A stretch of DNA of 64,000 nt from Aeromonas simiae. GTDB lineage: Bacteria > Pseudomonadota > Gammaproteobacteria > Enterobacterales > Aeromonadaceae. Positions 60,902 to 64,000 of the stretch are shown here, piece by piece. Location: assembly GCF_000820125.1 (NCBI RefSeq), contig NZ_CDBY01000036.1, positions 54,697 through 118,696 of the forward strand, written 5' to 3'. Within the stretch, counting starts at the first letter, position 1. Every line of letters starts with the position of its first letter. The notes beneath the pieces were generated by a model. It had not been told where the DNA came from. It saw only the letters and a program-made list of their open reading frames with translations, and made no database searches. The translations under genes and the position numbers were made by a program.

Positions 60902-61690
60902 TCAGCTCAGGATGACTTCCTTGACGAAACGGCTTCCAAAGTAAGCCAGCGTGAGGATGAACCCTCCCAGCAGGCTCAGCCAGGCGACGCGGCGGCCACG
61001 CCAACCATGCACATGATGCCCCCATAACACGAGCACATAGGTACACCAGGCGACAATCGAGAGGATCGCCTTGTGCGCCTTGCCTTGAGCAAACATGTCG
61101 TGGAGGAAGAAGAGGCCGGAGGCGATGGAGAGGGTGAGCAGGAACAGGCCGACCGTCATCAGCTGGAACAGGCGCTGTTCGACCGACATCAGCGGTGGCA
61201 TGGAGGGTAACTGGGTCAGCTTGCGCGATTTGAGCCGATAGTCGAGGTAGGCCAGCTGCAAGGCAAACAGGCTGGCGATGGAGAGCACCGAGTAGGCCAA
61301 CAGCGCCAGACCGATGTGCAACAGCAGTTGGGGGTGGTTCTCCAGATGAGTGATGTAGCGGCTCGGGATCAGGGTATCGGCCACGATCAGCAGGGCCGAG
61401 AAGCCGTAGACGACCGGCAGCAGTATCCAGCCGTTGACACGACGGACTATACCCGTCATGAAGGCACTGATGATGAGGCTGATGAGCGACGCCACGTTGA
61501 GCATGCTCAGGTTCTGCCCTGATTGGGTCATGACCTCCTGAGTCAGCAAGATGGCGTGGCTGAGCAGGGCAAGTGCACCGCACGCAAACAGCTGCCCGTG
61601 CCCTCGTCTGCCGGGATTGAGCAGCAGATGCAGGGTGGCGATGCTGGCCAGCAGATAAAAGGCCAATGCCAGTAGGGAGGAGGCGATCAT
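60902..61690 (-). CDS. ypjD: Cytochrome c assembly-like membrane protein YpjD
   Basis: A 262-residue inner-membrane protein with about eight helices, related to the CcsA/CcmC heme-handling family. The GQNLSMLNVASLISLIISA segment, the SRYITHLENHPQLLLHIGLALLAYS block (with conserved His) and the closing WGHHVHGWRGRRVAW and LAYFGSRFVKE match E. coli YpjD. The precise role is unknown. The start MIASSLLALAF is by homology; no good ribosome site precedes it. It lies 43 nt before yfjD in the same direction and is divergent from ffh, the usual enterobacterial arrangement. Confidence 0.9.
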   Translation of the reverse strand: MIASSLLALAFYLLASIATLHLLLNPGRRGHGQLFACGALALLSHAILLTQEVMTQSGQNLSMLNVASLISLIISAFMTGIVRRVNGWILLPVVYGFSALLIVADTLIPSRYITHLENHPQLLLHIGLALLAYSVLSIASLFALQLAYLDYRLKSRKLTQLPSMPPLMSVEQRLFQLMTVGLFLLTLSIASGLFFLHDMFAQGKAHKAILSIVAWCTYVLVLWGHHVHGWRGRRVAWLSLLGGFILTLAYFGSRFVKEVILS

Positions 61691-61886
61691 GGGGTAAGTC
61701 GTTGCCAGGTAAACGCTAATGGGCTCAAGATGGGCAGTATACCCTCTGCTGAGGTATGGTCGCCAGTTGTACAGCTCGGATCCTGCCCCCATCTCTGTTG
61801 ACATGGGGCCAGCTCACCATCGTGCCGAGGACGATGCTGGGTTATAATGCCGCCAATTTGCAACGCCAGAACATTCGGAACGCGTC

Positions 61887-63260
61887 ATGTTTGAGAATTT
61901 GACAGATCGACTCTCGCGCACCCTGCGCAACATCAGTGGCCGTGGCCGCCTCACCGAAGAGAACATCAAAGAGACCCTGCGCGAAGTGCGCATGGCCTTG
62001 CTGGAGGCCGACGTTGCCCTGCCGGTAGTGCGTGATTTCGTGGCGCGCGTCAAGGAGCGGGCGGTGGGCCAGGAAGTGGCCAAGTCGCTGAGCCCGGGGC
62101 AGGCCTTCATCAAGATCGTCCACGGTGAGCTGGTCGGTGTGATGGGGGAGGCCAACGAAGCGCTCAATTTGGCGGCGCAGCCACCGGCAGTCATCCTGAT
62201 GGCGGGCTTGCAGGGGGCCGGTAAGACCACCTCGGTGGCTAAACTGGCCAAGTTCCTGAAAGAGCGCAATAAGAAAAAAGTGCTGGTGGTCAGTGCCGAC
62301 GTTTACCGCCCGGCCGCCATCAAGCAGCTGGAAACCCTGGCCAGCGACATCGAGGTCGATTTTTTCCCGAGTGAGGCGACCCAGAAGCCCGTCGATATCG
62401 CCAATGCCGCCGTCGATCATGCCCGTAGAAAGTTCTATGACGTGGTGATCGTCGATACCGCAGGCCGCTTGCACGTGGATGGCGAGATGATGGAGGAGAT
62501 CAAGGATCTCCACGCCTCCATCAAGCCGATCGAGACCCTGTTCGTGGTCGATGCCATGACCGGTCAAGATGCAGCCAATACCGCCAAGGCCTTCAGTGAA
62601 GCGCTGCCGCTGACCGGTGTCATCCTCACCAAGGCCGACGGTGATGCCCGTGGCGGTGCTGCCCTTTCGGTTCGCCACATCACAGGCAAACCGGTCAAAT
62701 TTATCGGGGTCGGTGAGAAGACCGATGCCCTCGAGCCGTTCCATCCGGACAGGCTGGCCTCCCGTATCCTCGGCATGGGGGACGTGCTCTCCCTCATCGA
62801 AGAGGTGGAGCGTAACGTCGACAAGGAGAAGGCCGCCAAGCTGGCCGAAAAGGTCAAGAAAGGGAAGGGGTTCGATCTCGAGGACTTTCGCGAGCAGCTG
62901 GCCCAGATGCGCAACATGGGCGGCATGATGGGGCTGCTCGACAAGCTGCCAGGCATGTCGGGGCTGCCGGATAACGTCAAGGATCAGATGGATGACAAGC
63001 TGACCGTGCGCATGGAGGCCATCATCAGCTCCATGACCCGCAAGGAGCGTGCCCACCCTGACATCATCAAGGGGTCGCGCAAGCGCCGTATCGCCGCCGG
63101 TGCCGGTGTCGAGGTGCAGGAGGTCAACCGCCTGCTCAAGCAGTTCACCGAGATGCAGCGCATGATGAAGAAGATGTCCGGCAAGGGGGGCATGCGCAAG
63201 ATGATGGGACAGATGCGGGGCATGATGCCGCCAGGCTTTGGTGGTGGTCGCGGATTCTGA
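61887..63260 (+). CDS. ffh: Signal recognition particle protein Ffh
   Basis: A 457-residue SRP GTPase that targets inner-membrane nascent chains with 4.5S RNA and FtsY. The N domain (about 1-90) and G domain (about 91-295; GLQGAGKTTSVAK, DTAGRLHVD, TKADGDARGG) precede the Met-rich M domain (about 325-457) ending MMPPGFGGGRGF. A TATAAT (61843-61848) lies upstream. Divergent from ypjD, followed by rpsP as in E. coli. Confidence 0.97.
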   Translation: MFENLTDRLSRTLRNISGRGRLTEENIKETLREVRMALLEADVALPVVRDFVARVKERAVGQEVAKSLSPGQAFIKIVHGELVGVMGEANEALNLAAQPPAVILMAGLQGAGKTTSVAKLAKFLKERNKKKVLVVSADVYRPAAIKQLETLASDIEVDFFPSEATQKPVDIANAAVDHARRKFYDVVIVDTAGRLHVDGEMMEEIKDLHASIKPIETLFVVDAMTGQDAANTAKAFSEALPLTGVILTKADGDARGGAALSVRHITGKPVKFIGVGEKTDALEPFHPDRLASRILGMGDVLSLIEEVERNVDKEKAAKLAEKVKKGKGFDLEDFREQLAQMRNMGGMMGLLDKLPGMSGLPDNVKDQMDDKLTVRMEAIISSMTRKERAHPDIIKGSRKRRIAAGAGVEVQEVNRLLKQFTEMQRMMKKMSGKGGMRKMMGQMRGMMPPGFGGGRGF

Positions 63261-63279
63261 CACCCGATCCTCCAGATGG

Positions 63280-63310
63280 AAGGGGCTCGCCATGGCGAGC
63301 CCCTTGTTGT
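63280..63310 (+). terminator. Rho-independent terminator of ffh
   Basis: A perfect 11-bp stem (AAGGGGCTCGC / GCGAGCCCCTT) with a CATG loop and a partial T-tract, 19 nt after the stop. Confidence 0.85.
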
Positions 63311-63437
63311 TCGGGTTGGGCAAAAAGTGGCAGGTTCGGTTGCATTTGTCCCGAATCCAAGTAGAATTATGCGGCTTATTTTAAGCTAGGGTCCGCGTGT
63401 TTGCGGGCCTTGTTCATTTGATGTTTATGAGGACGAT

Positions 63438-63686
63438 ATGGTAACCATTCGTTTACAACGTGGCGGCGCGAAAAAGCGTCCGTTTTACCAGGTAGTAGTT
63501 GCCGATAGCCGTAACGCCCGTGACGGCCGCTTCATCGAGCGTGTTGGCTTCTTCAACCCGATCGCCGCCGGCCAAGCTGAAAAGCTGAACCTGGACATGG
63601 CTCGCATCGACCACTGGGTTGCCACTGGCGCCACCCTGTCTGATCGCGTTGCCAAGCTGATCAAAGACGCCCGCAAGGCTGCTTAA
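63438..63686 (+). CDS. rpsP: Ribosomal protein S16
   Basis: An 82-residue 30S ribosomal protein, the same length as E. coli S16. The start [40 protein letters not shown] is nearly invariant. Its leader contains a GC hairpin (GGTCCGC / GCGGGCC, about 63391-63410) that may play a regulatory role. First gene of the rpsP-rimM-trmD-rplS operon, continuing past the window. Confidence 0.97.
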   Translation: MVTIRLQRGGAKKRPFYQVVVADSRNARDGRFIERVGFFNPIAAGQAEKLNLDMARIDHWVATGATLSDRVAKLIKDARKAA

Positions 63687-63712
63687 TCAGTCTGATTGGT
63701 AAGGAGTCCGAG

Positions 63713-64000
63713 GTGGAAAAACCTGTAGTCATGGGCACGCTGGGTACCGTTTACGGTATCAAGGGCTGGCTCAAAGTGAACTCCTTCACCGATGTTGCCG
63801 AAGCGATTTTCGATTACACCCCCTGGCTGATTCAGCAACATGGGGAGTGGCGTGAAATCCAGGTTTCTGCTTGGAAACGCCACAACAAGGGTCTGATTTG
63901 CAAGCTCGATGGTATCGATCTGCGCGAAGATGCCCTCGCCCTGACCAATCTCGAGATTGGCGTCAAACCGGAACTGCTGCCGGATCTACCCGAAGGGGAG
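63713..64000 (+). CDS. rimM: Ribosome maturation factor RimM (5' part)
   Basis: The first 96 codons of RimM, which is needed for 30S head maturation and binds S19. The GTG start ([21 protein letters not shown]) follows TAAGGAGTCC, a good ribosome site, and the [14 protein letters not shown] segment is the RimM N-terminal signature. The gene is truncated by the window edge. It lies 26 nt after rpsP in one operon. Confidence 0.93.
   Translation, partial: MEKPVVMGTLGTVYGIKGWLKVNSFTDVAEAIFDYTPWLIQQHGEWREIQVSAWKRHNKGLICKLDGIDLREDALALTNLEIGVKPELLPDLPEGE

Noticed and set aside
63391-63412. Hairpin in the rpsP leader as a riboswitch or ribosomal autoregulator
   Set aside because: A single 7-bp stem with one G-U pair is too little to name a known RNA element.
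1-64000. CRISPR arrays, tRNA or rRNA genes, insertion sequences
   Set aside because: I looked through the gaps between genes and saw no repeat-spacer pattern, cloverleaf, rRNA-like segment or transposase gene.

Overview
The window reads as a chromosomal segment of a high-G+C gammaproteobacterium, most likely Aeromonas or a close relative. This is inferred from protein similarity and gene content, not from a database search. The evidence is a set of enterobacterial/Vibrio-like housekeeping genes (ffh, rpsP, rimM, mdh, argR, arfB, a P-II gene, tyrB), a MotX protein typical of sodium-driven polar flagella, a torCA TMAO respiration pair, and dense coding at about 60% G+C. I see no integrase, transposase, tRNA, rRNA or CRISPR array.

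Region by region: 0-6.9 kb holds mostly minus-strand metabolic and envelope genes (YidA phosphatase, a DUF342 protein, SlyB, an acetyltransferase, a GntR regulator with an Xaa-Pro aminopeptidase). 6.9-13.1 kb has a Fur-box-driven CirA-like TonB receptor, a tiny basic protein, and torCA. 13.4-26 kb contains regulators (Lrp, an OmpR/EnvZ-type pair), a lipoprotein alpha-amylase, a PepSY membrane protein, a chemoreceptor, an L,D-transpeptidase and tyrB. 26.3-38.2 kb is a seven-gene cellulose operon, bcsG-R-Q-A-B-Z-C, coupled by ATGA overlaps. It encodes synthase, export, hydrolase and a phosphoethanolamine transferase with its catalytic residues intact, but no bcsE or bcsF. 38.2-39.5 kb is a divergent RcnR-like repressor and His-rich cation exporter sharing a near-canonical G-tract operator.

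40-44 kb carries a very large lipoprotein pullulanase. Its promoter shares a 17-nt element, at identical spacing to the -10, with the alpha-amylase at 15.2 kb; the two would form an extracellular starch-degrading regulon. Next comes a chromosomal ParM-type actin gene overlapping a gene for a probable ParR-like, coiled-coil partner (44.3-46.1 kb), the most unusual item in the window. 46.2-52.3 kb has arfB, a P-II gene with a sigma-54-like promoter, an FbpABC ferric iron importer and a DyP peroxidase.

52.4-64 kb contains argR divergent from the artPJQM arginine importer with an ARG-box-like palindrome between them, mdh, motX behind a sigma-28-like promoter, hmp divergent from nsrR with a perfect FNR site between them, the membrane proteins YfjD and YpjD, and ffh, rpsP and the 5' part of rimM at the window edge.
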